From Kosakonia radicincitans DSM 16656 (GTDB lineage: Bacteria > Pseudomonadota > Gammaproteobacteria > Enterobacterales > Enterobacteriaceae): 64,000 nucleotides of DNA. The stretch spans positions 2,666,001-2,730,000 of the forward strand of contig NZ_CP018016.1 in NCBI RefSeq assembly GCF_000280495.2. The letters run 5' to 3'. Shown here piece by piece: positions 37,275 through 46,108 of this stretch. The first letter of the stretch is position 1, and each line of letters opens with the position of its first letter. The notes beneath the pieces are model-generated. The model was given only the letters and a program-made list of their open reading frames with translations. It did not search any database and was not told the DNA's origin. The position numbers were made by a program, and so were the translations under genes.

Positions 37275-37712
37275 TTATCGTTTTAAAAACGCTTCATTCT
37301 CGCGCGGTGCCCAATCTTTCTCTGAAAAATCATAGGTCGGGTAGGACTCTTCTTTTACACCCTGAGAACGAATAACAGCGCGAACTTCCGCTGGCAAGTT
37401 TTCATCACGGAATAATTCTGCCAGTACAAACAGCGTATCAATAAAGGATAACTGTTTTACTTCAAAGGGTTTCCAGCCAGTGCGTTTAAAAATCAAATGA
37501 TAAAGCGCTTCTTCGCCTGCCAACGGAACAAAACTGCAGGCGTACTTCTCGCGGTGGCGCGCAAGCAGGTATTCAAGGATAAAAATCTGCGCGATGCGCT
37601 GGCGAGCTGCCTGTCCGCGCGGTGTGTCAGTGGTCATATCGATGTGCGTTATGTCATTGTTTTCACGCACCCGAACTTCTATGGCTTGCCACAGGTCGTC
37701 ATATTTCTGCAT
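37275..37712 (-). CDS. uncharacterised 145-residue protein, possibly phage/mobile-associated
   Basis: A soluble helical protein (MQKYDDLWQAIEVRVREN, then RIAQIFILEYLLARHREKYACSF, EALYHLIFKRTGWKPFEVKQL). The pattern recalls small enterobacterial proteins found near prophages, but I cannot name a function. ATG 37712 is preceded by AAGG; the longer frame to 37823 would run into the IS3 element. The IS3 end lies 74 bp upstream, so its native promoter may have been lost or replaced. Confidence 0.65.
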   Translation of the reverse strand: MQKYDDLWQAIEVRVRENNDITHIDMTTDTPRGQAARQRIAQIFILEYLLARHREKYACSFVPLAGEEALYHLIFKRTGWKPFEVKQLSFIDTLFVLAELFRDENLPAEVRAVIRSQGVKEESYPTYDFSEKDWAPRENEAFLKR

Positions 37713-37849
37713 AACCTTACCTTGTTTGATCCGAAGTATTCCTTGCAGAGAAACAATATCAGAGAAGATTGTGCGCCGACAAATGTTGAATCGCCACGGG
37801 TTTAACAGACACCTCAGAGTCATTTAAGATGGCTTAAAGAGAGGTGCCC

Positions 37850-38128
37850 ATGAGCGGTAAGCGTTATCCCGAAGAGTTTAAAACTGAAGCAGTCAAACAG
37901 GTTGTTGATCGCGGTTATTCTGTTGCCAGCGTTGCAACACGTCTCGATATCACCACCCACAGCCTTTATGCCTGGATAAAGAAGTACGGTCCGGATTCTT
38001 CCACTAATAAAGAACAGTCAGATGCTCAGGCCGAGATCCGCCGTCTCCAGAAAGAGCTGAAACGGGTTACCGACGAACGGGACATATTAAAAAAAGCCGC
38101 GGCGTACTTCGCAAAGCTGTCCGACTGA
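37850..38128 (+). CDS. IS3-family OrfA (transposase DNA-binding subunit)
   Basis: A 92-residue protein with an N-terminal helix-turn-helix (YPEEFKTEAVKQVVDRGYSV, THSLYAWIKKYG) and a C-terminal leucine-zipper-like coiled coil (EIRRLQKELKRVTDERDIL). ATG 37850 has GAGGTG just before it. The A AAA AAA slippery heptamer at codons ILKK allows -1 shifting into orfB. Confidence 0.92.
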   Translation: MSGKRYPEEFKTEAVKQVVDRGYSVASVATRLDITTHSLYAWIKKYGPDSSTNKEQSDAQAEIRRLQKELKRVTDERDILKKAAAYFAKLSD

Positions 38129-38184
38129 GGTACGCCTTTATCCGTGACAACTCCTGTTGCTGGCCTGTTCGCCTGCTCTGTCGG

Positions 38185-38997
38185 GTGCTGGATGTTCATC
38201 CCAGTGGTTTTTACGCCTGGCTTCAGCAGCCGCATTCACAACGCCATCAGGCAGACCTGAGACTGACAGGACAGATTAAACAGTTCTGGCTGGAGTCGGG
38301 ATGCGTCTATGGTTATCGCAAAATCCATCTGGATCTGCGTGACAGCGGGCAACAGTGCGGAGTAAACAGAGTCTGGAGACTGATGAAACGTGTCGGAATA
38401 AAGGCTCAGGTCGGATACCGAAGCCCGCGGGCACGTAAAGGCGAGGCCAGTATCGTGTCACCCAACAGGCTCCAGCGACAGTTCAATCCGGATGCTCCTG
38501 ATGAGCGTTGGGTAACGGACATAACCTACATCAGGACCCACGAAGGCTGGCTGTATCTTGCCGTTGTTGTTGATCTGTTCTCACGCAAAATTATCGGCTG
38601 GTCCATGCAATCCCGGATGACAAAGGACATTGTCCTGAACGCACTGCTGATGGCTGTATGGCGGCGTAATCCCGAAAAACAGGTGCTGGTTCATTCGGAT
38701 CAGGGCAGTCAGTACACAAGCCATGAGTGGCAGTCGTTCCTGAAATCACACGGCCTGGAGGGTAGCATGAGCCGTCGCGGTAACTGCCATGATAATGCGG
38801 TTGCAGAAAGTTTTTTCCAGTTGTTGAAACGTGAACGGATAAAGAAAAAGATCTACGGAACGCGGGAAGAAGCCCGCAGTGATATTTTTGATTACATCGA
38901 AATGTTTTATAACAGTAAGCGTCGGCATGGTTCTAGCGAACAGATGTCACCGACAGAATATGAAAACCAGTATTATCAACGGCTCGGAAGTGTCTAG
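38185..38997 (+). CDS. IS3-family OrfB (DDE transposase catalytic part)
   Basis: A 270-residue integrase-core domain. The DDE triad is visible: WVTDITYI (first Asp), HSDQGSQYTS (second Asp) and DNAVAESFF with the Glu (35-residue spacing). An HTH_21 region precedes it. The frame is open upstream to the slippery site, so the natural product is an OrfAB fusion starting at 37850; ATG 38185 is only the first internal ATG. Intact, so probably active. Confidence 0.92.
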   Translation: MLDVHPSGFYAWLQQPHSQRHQADLRLTGQIKQFWLESGCVYGYRKIHLDLRDSGQQCGVNRVWRLMKRVGIKAQVGYRSPRARKGEASIVSPNRLQRQFNPDAPDERWVTDITYIRTHEGWLYLAVVVDLFSRKIIGWSMQSRMTKDIVLNALLMAVWRRNPEKQVLVHSDQGSQYTSHEWQSFLKSHGLEGSMSRRGNCHDNAVAESFFQLLKRERIKKKIYGTREEARSDIFDYIEMFYNSKRRHGSSEQMSPTEYENQYYQRLGSV

Positions 38998-39174
38998 ATT
39001 ATCCGTGGCGATTCATTTCCCGATGCTTACGTTAATGCTGCCGGCCTTAAATTCAGACTTAAGTTAAATCTCACTATAAAAAAGAAAAGGGTCAGCGTAA
39101 TTTGTGTTTAATCAATATTCACAGGTGGTGAGAATAATAATCTGCATATTCCTACCTTTTCCAGGATAACAAAA

Positions 39175-39471
39175 ATGCGAATTCGTTCGATGATGTGGGG
39201 GATGGTTGTTGCGATCTCATTACTGGGCGCAACAGAAGGGGTTGCCAGAACGCAGGCGCTGTCCGATGCGCAGGTTAAAAAAGCGATCATTGCGGAATCC
39301 ATTGCGCAATATCCCGGACCCTGCGCCTGCCCGTACAATCAGGCGCGCAACGGCAGTGCGTGCGGCAGGCGCAGCGCCTGGAGCAAACAGGGAGGCTATT
39401 CGCCACTTTGTTATCCTGATGATGTCAGTAAAGAGCAGGTGAAAGCCTGGCGCGAGCGCCAGCAGCCGTAA
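39175..39471 (+). CDS. small exported cysteine-containing protein
   Basis: A 98-residue protein with a signal peptide (MRIRSMMWGMVVAISLLGATEGVA). The mature part has four cysteines: PGPCACPYNQARNGSACGRR and YSPLCYPDDV. This CACPYN...CG...SAW...LCYP layout recurs in small exported proteobacterial proteins of unknown function; two disulphides are likely in the periplasm. AGGA lies 10 nt before the ATG and a strong terminator follows, so it is a single-gene unit just right of the IS3 element. Confidence 0.7.
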   Translation: MRIRSMMWGMVVAISLLGATEGVARTQALSDAQVKKAIIAESIAQYPGPCACPYNQARNGSACGRRSAWSKQGGYSPLCYPDDVSKEQVKAWRERQQP

Positions 39472-39480
39472 AAGTGACAG

Positions 39481-39504
39481 GCCGGGTAAAATCCCGGCTT
39501 TTTT
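39481..39504 (+). terminator. Rho-independent terminator of the small exported-protein gene
   Basis: GCCGGG (39481-39486), a TAAAAT loop and CCCGGC (39493-39498) are followed directly by TTTTTT. Confidence 0.9.
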
Positions 39505-39631
39505 ACATTCTTCAGTAAGTTAAATCAAAATTACTGATAGCCAGGATTGTTACAAACGTAATTAAACTTGATAAATATCAATAATTAGAGCATATTGCGC
39601 ACGTTTTGTTACTTACTGGTTAATGTTTGTT

Positions 39632-39805
39632 ATGTCGTTATATCAAAAAATGTTGGTTTTCTACGCAGTGATGGCGCTGATTTGCGCACTGATTACCTGG
39701 TTCCTTTCACATGACCGTAAACGTATTCGCTTGCTGAGCGCCTTTCTGGTCGGCTCCACCTGGCCCATGAGTTTTCCCGTGGCGTTGTTGTTCTCGATTT
39801 TCTGA
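39632..39805 (+). CDS. ortT: OrtT, membrane toxin of the GhoT family
   Basis: A 57-residue protein with two TM helices (QKMLVFYAVMALICALITWF and LLSAFLVGSTWPMSFPVALL), nearly matching E. coli OrtT (formerly YdcX). OrtT/GhoT proteins sit in the inner membrane and collapse the proton-motive force; OrtT lacks an antitoxin and is linked to stringent-response persistence. It occupies the position expected after patD, although IS3 and other genes now separate them. ATG 39632 gives the family length; the ATG at 39623 is three codons upstream. No antitoxin (GhoS-like) gene is seen. Confidence 0.88.
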   Translation: MSLYQKMLVFYAVMALICALITWFLSHDRKRIRLLSAFLVGSTWPMSFPVALLFSIF

Positions 39806-39893
39806 TCTTAAAGCGTGACAGATAAAGCGATACCTTATTGAAAATTAGGGCAACATGTTAGCTGAATGTTTACCTAAGGACAGGAGGCATACG

Positions 39894-40067
39894 TTGGAAC
39901 TCTACACAAAAATGCTGATCTTCTACGCTGTGATGGCGGTACTGTCCGGCGTGGCAACGTACTTTCTGGCCCGCGACAACCGCAAAGTCCGGCTCCTCAG
40001 CGCGATACTCATCGGTGCGACCTGGCCCATCAGCTTTCCGGTCGCGTTACTGTTTTCACTCTTTTGA
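39894..40067 (+). CDS. second OrtT/GhoT-like membrane protein, TTG start
   Basis: A 57-residue tandem paralogue of OrtT, 88 bp downstream, sharing LLSA.L.GATWP.SFPVALLFSLF and the charged turn ARDNRKVR. I place the start at TTG 39894 because AGGAGG (39882-39887) lies 6 nt before it and the product then matches OrtT end to end; ATG 39855 would add 13 unrelated residues. The rare start codon with a near-perfect ribosome site suggests tuned translation. Likely a membrane-depolarising toxin too, but untested. Confidence 0.8.
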   Translation: MELYTKMLIFYAVMAVLSGVATYFLARDNRKVRLLSAILIGATWPISFPVALLFSLF

Positions 40068-40133
40068 TCGCGATCTCTCCTTTTTATCGAAATACTGTAT
40101 ATAATCACAGTAATCCAATGAAAGGGAAACCTC

Positions 40134-40895
40134 ATGAACACATTCTATTCACGTTATGCTCAGGGGCAGGTGCGTTGGCACGATCTGCCGGGGCACGGCG
40201 ATCCGCTGGTGTTTATCCACGGGCTGGGCTGCGCATCATCGTTTGAATACCCGCGCGTGGTCGCCGATCCCGCATTTGGCGGCAGGCGCGCCATCCTTAT
40301 CGATTTACCCGGCAGCGGTTACAGCGAACGTCCAGCGAGTTTCTCCTATCGCACCAGCGATCAGGCGAAAGTGGTGGTGGAGCTGCTGAATAAGCTTGAT
40401 TTGCAGGCTTTCTGGCTCTACGGCCACAGCATGGGCGGCAGCATTGCCATTGAGGTGGCAGCGCAGATAGCCGCGCGCGTGAACGGGCTGGCGGTATCGG
40501 AACCCAATTTCTATCCCGGCGGCGGTATGTTCAGCCGTGAGATTGCCAGCCAGGATGAAGCGGGGTTTGTCACCAGCGGTTACGCGGCAATGCTGGCGCA
40601 GGAGAAAACCGCGTGGGCCGGATGCCTGCAAAGTAATGCGCCGTGGGCGGTCTGGCGCGGGGCGAAAAGCCTGGTCGACGGTATTGAGCCAACATGGATG
40701 ACGCTGTTTGTCGATTTCCCTCGGCCAAAAACGCTGATCTTTGGCGCGCTTTCACTGCCGGATAAAGACGAAGAGGCGGTACGGAAACAGGGGATCCCGG
40801 TACAGGTGATTGCCGATGCGGGGCATTCGATGTCGTGGGAGCAGCCCGCCGCGCTGGCGCAGACGCTAAATCGCTTTATTACTGAACACGAATAA
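40134..40895 (+). CDS. alpha/beta hydrolase
   Basis: A 253-residue cytosolic alpha/beta hydrolase. VFIHGLGCASSFEY forms the oxyanion region, YGHSMGGSIAIEVA the nucleophile elbow (Ser about residue 102), FGALSLPDKDEE carries the acid and ADAGHSMSWEQP the catalytic His. The substrate is unknown. It is monocistronic, with a terminator after it, and convergent with srfC. Confidence 0.85.
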   Translation: MNTFYSRYAQGQVRWHDLPGHGDPLVFIHGLGCASSFEYPRVVADPAFGGRRAILIDLPGSGYSERPASFSYRTSDQAKVVVELLNKLDLQAFWLYGHSMGGSIAIEVAAQIAARVNGLAVSEPNFYPGGGMFSREIASQDEAGFVTSGYAAMLAQEKTAWAGCLQSNAPWAVWRGAKSLVDGIEPTWMTLFVDFPRPKTLIFGALSLPDKDEEAVRKQGIPVQVIADAGHSMSWEQPAALAQTLNRFITEHE

Positions 40896-40897
40896 AA

Positions 40898-40926
40898 AAA
40901 CCCGGCGCGCAAAACCGGCCGGGTTT
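40898..40926. terminator. terminator between the hydrolase gene and srfC
   Basis: CCCGGC (40901-40906) and GCCGGG (40918-40923), extended by A3/T3, form a stem with AAAAAAA on the left and a T-rich right side. It serves the plus-strand hydrolase and possibly the minus-strand srf operon. Confidence 0.8.
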
Positions 40927-40951
40927 CTGTTTATGCTGCATCCGTTTTAGC

Positions 40952-43126
40952 TTATGGCAGTAAAGATTTCAGCTTCTTGCGCGCCGCCGGAGTGACATCC
41001 AGCGGGTGGCGGTAGCCAATGTTTTCCGTTGCCCGGTGATAGAGCGCAACCAGCCAGTCGTAAACATAACGGGTGGCGGCGTGAACCGGTTGCTCGCTCA
41101 GTCGTGTCAGGCGCGTATTGCTCGCCTCCGCCGAACCGGTGGCGAAAATGGCACGATCTTTCTGCACGCGGCTGGCCGGACGCTCGGCTTCCGCCACCGA
41201 TGCATAACCGAGCCAGGCGACAAAGTTGCCAATCGCAGCGTGCAGCTGTGCGGCGCAGGCAGTATCACGCTGCATGATGGCTTGCAGCTGTTCCGGCAGA
41301 TTCAGGCGGTAGCTGCTGACAATTACAATTTCCGCCATCTGGCGCAGGGCTGTCGGGCTGAGCCCAAGGCGCACGGCGTTGTCGTCGTTGCGGCTCCACT
41401 GGCGGACATGGTTAACCCACAGCGCATGTGCCTGCTGACCGACATCTTTACTTTGCGGTTGCTGTTCCGTGTTGTCCGGTGATTCGGCAAACAGATCGAT
41501 TGCATCATTAAACAAACCGCTGACTTTCTCTTCGCGCGGCTGTTGGACTTTCCACAGCGTGTCGAACTGCTGCATATCCGGCTGCAAACCTTCCAGCAAT
41601 TCACCGTGACGGGAAGCCTGCCCCTGCAATTCGCGCACGACAGCTTCAGCGCGGGTGCGCTGAGTGGCCGCGTCCTTCTCCGGGCTGACAAGCCATGTTT
41701 GCAGCAGTTCGCGCAGCGCATGTTGATGGCGCTCTGCCAGCGCTTTTAAACGCTGTTGACGCAGATCCGGCGCGGTGGCCTGCGCTAACCATGCCAGCAG
41801 GCGTTGCAGACTACTGGCATCCAGCGCCTGCAACGTGCCCCAGTGTTGTCCCGGTTTGCCGATCAACTGCTGGACCGCTTCATCCAGGTTCTGCGCCAGC
41901 GTAAAACGCGCATCTTGTGGCGTAATTGCCCAGACCAGACCCGGCAGCGCCGCTTCCTGGCCCGATTGTGTCTCTTTTACCCAGTTGAGCAGGGCGCGGG
42001 CAGTGGCGGCGGTGGTCGAACGCTCCAGCGTGGCGTTACAGATCATCAGCACGTCCGGCTGTAAGCGCTGGCGATAGCTCTCCAGCAGCCAGCGGCATTT
42101 GCTGCGCCACAGCGGTTGGCCGTCCTGCGGGCCGGGCACCGGGATATCGAGAATATCCACTGACGGCAGCACGCTGTTTTCCACCGGCAGCACCAGTTCG
42201 CGGGTGATCAGCGCCAGCGTCGCCAGTGGAATACTGACCGCATTGAGCCGTTGCTCGTTGGCCCATGGATGCACCACCACTTCATCATGAATCTCTTCGC
42301 TGCCGGGTTCCGCTGGCGTTAAAAATCCGTCAGTCGGCAGGGCGAAGCTATCGACCAGAACGCTTAACGGCGCGGCCAGTTCGCTGGCATTGCCGGTCTG
42401 GTGCAGGGTGTGCGCCAGCGCCAACCACTGCTGCGTCAGTTCGTGTTGCTCGCCCCATAATAACGACCAGGCGCTGGCTCGCGCGCTGAGATCCAGTTGC
42501 GGCAGCAGGCTGGCGAACTGATACCACAAAGCATCGTCCATTTGCTGCTGCGATGAAGGCACTACCGAGCGCCAGAAACGGGCAATGCCGCCAATCTCTT
42601 CGGCGGTGATCCCCGGTACCGGATTCGGCTGGCGCAGGGTGCGCCATTTCGCGACCCGGCTTTCGATCACCGCTTTGTCTGCCGCGCGTAATTCCGGCTG
42701 CTGCTGAGTATGGGCAATAAACAACTGCACCAGTTCAGCTTCGCTGATAATGCGCAAGCAGAGTGGAAAGCTGTCGTCCATCGGCGAGTGATCCGGGCTG
42801 AAACGCAGCGCCATGCTGGTCAGCGCGTGACCCGGATTGATATGGGTAAAGTAATCCAGCGTTTTATCGCCCGGACGCACATCCAGCCGCCCGTTGCCGC
42901 TGCCGCACAGCGCGGCGAGCAGATGAGCTTTTGCCGCCTGCGAATGACCATACAGACCGATGGTGCAGGGCGCGTTAACGGCGTCGCGCAGCGCGGTTTC
43001 TCCGGCTGCGGCCGCATTCAGGCGCGCCAGCAGCGCATCGGCATCATCATCCAGTAGCGGTGAAAGTGTCCGGTTCTCGTTAATCCATGCGCTCAACGCC
43101 TGGGTGGTGTTTACGCTCGCACTCAT
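40952..43126 (-). CDS. srfC: SrfC family protein
   Basis: A 724-residue protein of the SrfC family (named for SsrB-regulated genes in Salmonella). It has a P-loop-like GLYGHSQAAKAHLLAALCG near residue 57, followed by regions such as VDILDIPVPGPQDGQPLWRSK and LVWAITPQDARFTL that resemble GTPase switch and recognition strands, and long helical segments. A dynamin-like or other P-loop NTPase fold is my inference. It is soluble with no signal peptide. Its ATG overlaps the srfB stop (ATGA). Last gene of srfABC. Molecular function has not been established to my knowledge. Confidence 0.85.
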   Translation of the reverse strand: MSASVNTTQALSAWINENRTLSPLLDDDADALLARLNAAAAGETALRDAVNAPCTIGLYGHSQAAKAHLLAALCGSGNGRLDVRPGDKTLDYFTHINPGHALTSMALRFSPDHSPMDDSFPLCLRIISEAELVQLFIAHTQQQPELRAADKAVIESRVAKWRTLRQPNPVPGITAEEIGGIARFWRSVVPSSQQQMDDALWYQFASLLPQLDLSARASAWSLLWGEQHELTQQWLALAHTLHQTGNASELAAPLSVLVDSFALPTDGFLTPAEPGSEEIHDEVVVHPWANEQRLNAVSIPLATLALITRELVLPVENSVLPSVDILDIPVPGPQDGQPLWRSKCRWLLESYRQRLQPDVLMICNATLERSTTAATARALLNWVKETQSGQEAALPGLVWAITPQDARFTLAQNLDEAVQQLIGKPGQHWGTLQALDASSLQRLLAWLAQATAPDLRQQRLKALAERHQHALRELLQTWLVSPEKDAATQRTRAEAVVRELQGQASRHGELLEGLQPDMQQFDTLWKVQQPREEKVSGLFNDAIDLFAESPDNTEQQPQSKDVGQQAHALWVNHVRQWSRNDDNAVRLGLSPTALRQMAEIVIVSSYRLNLPEQLQAIMQRDTACAAQLHAAIGNFVAWLGYASVAEAERPASRVQKDRAIFATGSAEASNTRLTRLSEQPVHAATRYVYDWLVALYHRATENIGYRHPLDVTPAARKKLKSLLP

Positions 43127-46104
43127 TTCAGATACACACTCCCGCTGTCGATCCAGTAGTGACTACCGCTATGGCGGCGGTCGGCCAGCGTATTCAATTT
43201 AAAAGTTAACGCGTCGGCAGGCACCGGCGTTCCGTCCTGCAACCAGGCTTCACTCAGCGTGAAGGATTCCGGGCCGTGATGTTTGTTGCCGCCGCTAAAG
43301 GCCAGACGCACGTTTAACACGCCATCGCCGGCGATGGTTTTCGCCAGATCCTGCGAGTTAATGCTCAGCGTATAGAGCGGCGTGGCGGGCCAGCGGGCGT
43401 TAGCTAACTGACGGAAACCCAGCGTCACATTGCCGCGCAGCGGGAAGTGCAGCTTCGCATCCAGCTTGGCGCCCGGTTTATCGAGATCGATATCGTGATA
43501 CCAGATGTTTTCGTCGCGTAACGTGTTCACCACGTTATCCAGTACACCGAGGTAACGTACGGTGGAATAAGCGCCAATGTCAGCCGCCTTAAAGTTAAAG
43601 CGCGGCAGACGCAGATCCAGCGCCAGGCTGCACAGCATCGCACCGACCGCCGCTGTTGATTTCGGGTTACCGATTTTGCCCTGCTGGCTGAAGGGATACC
43701 ACTCATGCACGCGATATTTATCCAGCCAGATCATGCGGTTAACCGGCACTGGCTGCAAATGGCGGATCAGCGCCTGCACGCCCGGCAGGCAGCCAGGACG
43801 GCCGGTGATCAGCAGCACGTCGCAACTGTAGTGGGAAATGGCTTCGCACACCGCATGCAGCGGGGCGGTAAGCGTAAATTGCCCGTTCAGCATAGCATCC
43901 TGCAATTCGCGGAAATTGACCTGCAACGGTACGGAAAGCACGTCGAACTCCGCCGAGCCGGACGGCAACGCATGATCGATTGCCTGGCGCAGATAATTCA
44001 TCACATTGCGCGTCGGCTGCTGCTTGAGCAATTCACCGAAGGTCGCATGCAATCCGGCCAGCGGATCGTTGATATCGCTCTCTTCCCAGGCGGCAAGGAT
44101 TGCGTGACCGATCGGCATAAACAGTTGCAGCGTGGTCTGCTGGCGCAAAACCGCCTGCGTATCAATACGCCCGGAGTCGCCAAACAGCGTCGCCATAATC
44201 GCCGCCGCATCGCTGATGCCCGCTTTTTGCATCTGCGTTTGCAGTGCAGGCAGCACGCAGCGCTGGATGACATCCAGCAGAATGTCATCACCCGCCACTT
44301 TAAAGCCTTCACGAAACAGCAACTGCGGGGTGATTTTGACGTTGCTGCCGGTGCCATCATCAAGCTGATAATGGGTGATCGCCATATCGGTGGTACCGCC
44401 GCCAATATCAACAGAGGCAACGCGCAGCGAACGGCCTTTCACCGCGCCGGGCGCTTCGGCGCGATCCGGGCGGGCGAGGGAGGCAAAGAAGGTTTCCGTC
44501 TGCCCGGCAAAACGGGAGATCGCTTCGTTATACAGCCATACCAGTTGTCCGCAGCTCGCTTCATCCCACTCCATCTGAATATGCGGCACCGGCACCACGC
44601 TTTTTTCCTGCTGCTTGCGGTCGGCAAAATCTTCATCCTGCGGATGCCAGCCCATTGCTTTCCACACCAGCGCGATCGCTTCAAACATGCGGCGGCGGAA
44701 GATTTCACGCTCCTGCTTCGGCATCGCGGAAGGCAAAGTCAAAATAATGGTGCGCAACTGGCGCGGAGAAGCCGGGAAGCCGAGGCGTAAACGCGTTGCC
44801 ACGCTGTTGATTTGCCCCAGCGCCTGCGACAGCAATTCGCACAGCATATGGGTCATCAGGGTGCTGCGGCTGTACTGCGGCGAAAAGACCGGCAAACGCT
44901 CATCCAGCGGCAGGCTGTAGAGCGGCTGGCCCTCATCATTCATCAGGTTCATCAGCGGGAAAGCGGTGGCCAGCGGTTCGCGCTGCGTTTTGCTGTTCAT
45001 CTGGCTAAAACGCCAGTCCTGCAACACCGGGGTTTCATCCCACAGATAACGTCGCGGGCTGGAGATCCCGCTGTTGCCTTCAGTCCCGACGCGCTGCATC
45101 GCCAGTTTGCGCGCTTCATCACCGACACGCACAATCGACGGCCAGATGAATGCATCTTCGCGCCCACTCTCCACCGAGAAGTGCTGCTTACCAAAACGCG
45201 CTTCCGAAAACTCCAGGCGGCTGGTAAATAACGGTTCGTTAAGGAATTGCGGCTCGCTGAGCGATCGCACCTGCAACTCTGCCGTCTGGCGCAAACCATC
45301 ATTGGCATCGCCATGATCTTCAATGATCACGCCGCAAGTGTGGGTGTTACCGACATCGAGGATCAGATCAACCGGAATCGCCGGAGTGCTCAGCGTGTGG
45401 GTGACAATTTTGACTTCCGGGACCTGCAATTGTGAGCCGAGCAGGGTCATCAGGTTCAGCCAGTGCGCCTGGTATTCAAAACCGCGCAGCGCCTGCGTGA
45501 TCTCACGCTCGCTGCGGCTTTCATGCTGCGAAATGTAATGTAAGAAGGCTTCCCGCAGCCAGCCGTCAACCCAGGTTTGATCGAGGAAATCGGCGACTTC
45601 ATCATCATGCCAGGCCAGCGCAAAGCGCGTGCCGTTAAGGATATCGTTCTCCTGCGGCGCCAGAGAAGCCGGAGAGTTGTCGTTGATCTGGCTGTCGAGC
45701 GCCAGCGCGATACGGTGCGTGTTGCCTGCGCTGTCCGGTTCGCTCAATTTACGGATCTGCACCCGCGCCCAGTTATCCGGCCCTTCAACAAAAGTACGCG
45801 GCGGGTTAAAGCGCAAAAAAGGCACCGGCAGCCAGACGCCATCAAGGATCGACAGCGAATACTGCAACGCGTGGGTACTTTCCGGCTTGACCACTTCCGG
45901 CTGACCGCCATCGCGGTTCGGCAGGGTATAGCGCTCATTCACTACATCAAAATCGAGCCGCAGCAGTGGGCCATTGGCCGTTTTACGTACAAATCGGCCG
46001 CTGTTGGCCGAATCCTGCGGCGTCACGCCAAAATCAAGAAACTGCACGCCGCTGTTGGCAATCAGCGTCACGCTCTGTTTGTAGTCGCAAAGATTAACCA
46101 GCAT
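43123..46104 (-). CDS. srfB: SrfB family protein with actin/Hsp70-like ATPase motifs
   Basis: A 993-residue cytosolic protein. Three motifs fit the actin/Hsp70 ATPase fold: phosphate-1 LILDVGNTHTCGVII (about residues 248-262), phosphate-2 RVASVDIGGGTTDMAIT (about 560-576) and an adenosine-like VLLITGRPGCLPGVQALI (about 765-782). Beta-rich segments lie at both ends. ATG 46104 was chosen because AGGTGA precedes it and SrfB homologues start MLVNLCDYKQS; GTG 46116 is the alternative. It is coupled to srfA and srfC, suggesting a complex. Confidence 0.87.
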   Translation of the reverse strand: MLVNLCDYKQSVTLIANSGVQFLDFGVTPQDSANSGRFVRKTANGPLLRLDFDVVNERYTLPNRDGGQPEVVKPESTHALQYSLSILDGVWLPVPFLRFNPPRTFVEGPDNWARVQIRKLSEPDSAGNTHRIALALDSQINDNSPASLAPQENDILNGTRFALAWHDDEVADFLDQTWVDGWLREAFLHYISQHESRSEREITQALRGFEYQAHWLNLMTLLGSQLQVPEVKIVTHTLSTPAIPVDLILDVGNTHTCGVIIEDHGDANDGLRQTAELQVRSLSEPQFLNEPLFTSRLEFSEARFGKQHFSVESGREDAFIWPSIVRVGDEARKLAMQRVGTEGNSGISSPRRYLWDETPVLQDWRFSQMNSKTQREPLATAFPLMNLMNDEGQPLYSLPLDERLPVFSPQYSRSTLMTHMLCELLSQALGQINSVATRLRLGFPASPRQLRTIILTLPSAMPKQEREIFRRRMFEAIALVWKAMGWHPQDEDFADRKQQEKSVVPVPHIQMEWDEASCGQLVWLYNEAISRFAGQTETFFASLARPDRAEAPGAVKGRSLRVASVDIGGGTTDMAITHYQLDDGTGSNVKITPQLLFREGFKVAGDDILLDVIQRCVLPALQTQMQKAGISDAAAIMATLFGDSGRIDTQAVLRQQTTLQLFMPIGHAILAAWEESDINDPLAGLHATFGELLKQQPTRNVMNYLRQAIDHALPSGSAEFDVLSVPLQVNFRELQDAMLNGQFTLTAPLHAVCEAISHYSCDVLLITGRPGCLPGVQALIRHLQPVPVNRMIWLDKYRVHEWYPFSQQGKIGNPKSTAAVGAMLCSLALDLRLPRFNFKAADIGAYSTVRYLGVLDNVVNTLRDENIWYHDIDLDKPGAKLDAKLHFPLRGNVTLGFRQLANARWPATPLYTLSINSQDLAKTIAGDGVLNVRLAFSGGNKHHGPESFTLSEAWLQDGTPVPADALTFKLNTLADRRHSGSHYWIDSGSVYLK

Positions 46105-46108
46105 AAAC

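Larger units (their letters stand above)
37787..39015 (+). mobile_element. complete IS3-family insertion sequence
   Basis: The 1,229-bp element is bounded by imperfect inverted repeats that start TGAATCGCCACGG at both ends and share an inner AGACAC; ends are 5'-TG...CA-3'. It has the two overlapping IS3 frames and an A7 slippery stretch (38089-38095) where -1 frameshifting joins them. No matching 3-4 bp target duplication is seen (TGT left, TTT right), suggesting that rearrangement followed insertion. By sequence it is not IS2 or IS3 itself but another member of the family. Confidence 0.88.

Noticed and set aside
43705..44790. 361-codon open frame on the plus strand inside srfB
   Set aside because: It is antisense to the conserved ATPase-motif region of srfB, is rich in Arg/His/Gln as expected of a GC-rich shadow frame, and has no ribosome site or recognisable domain.
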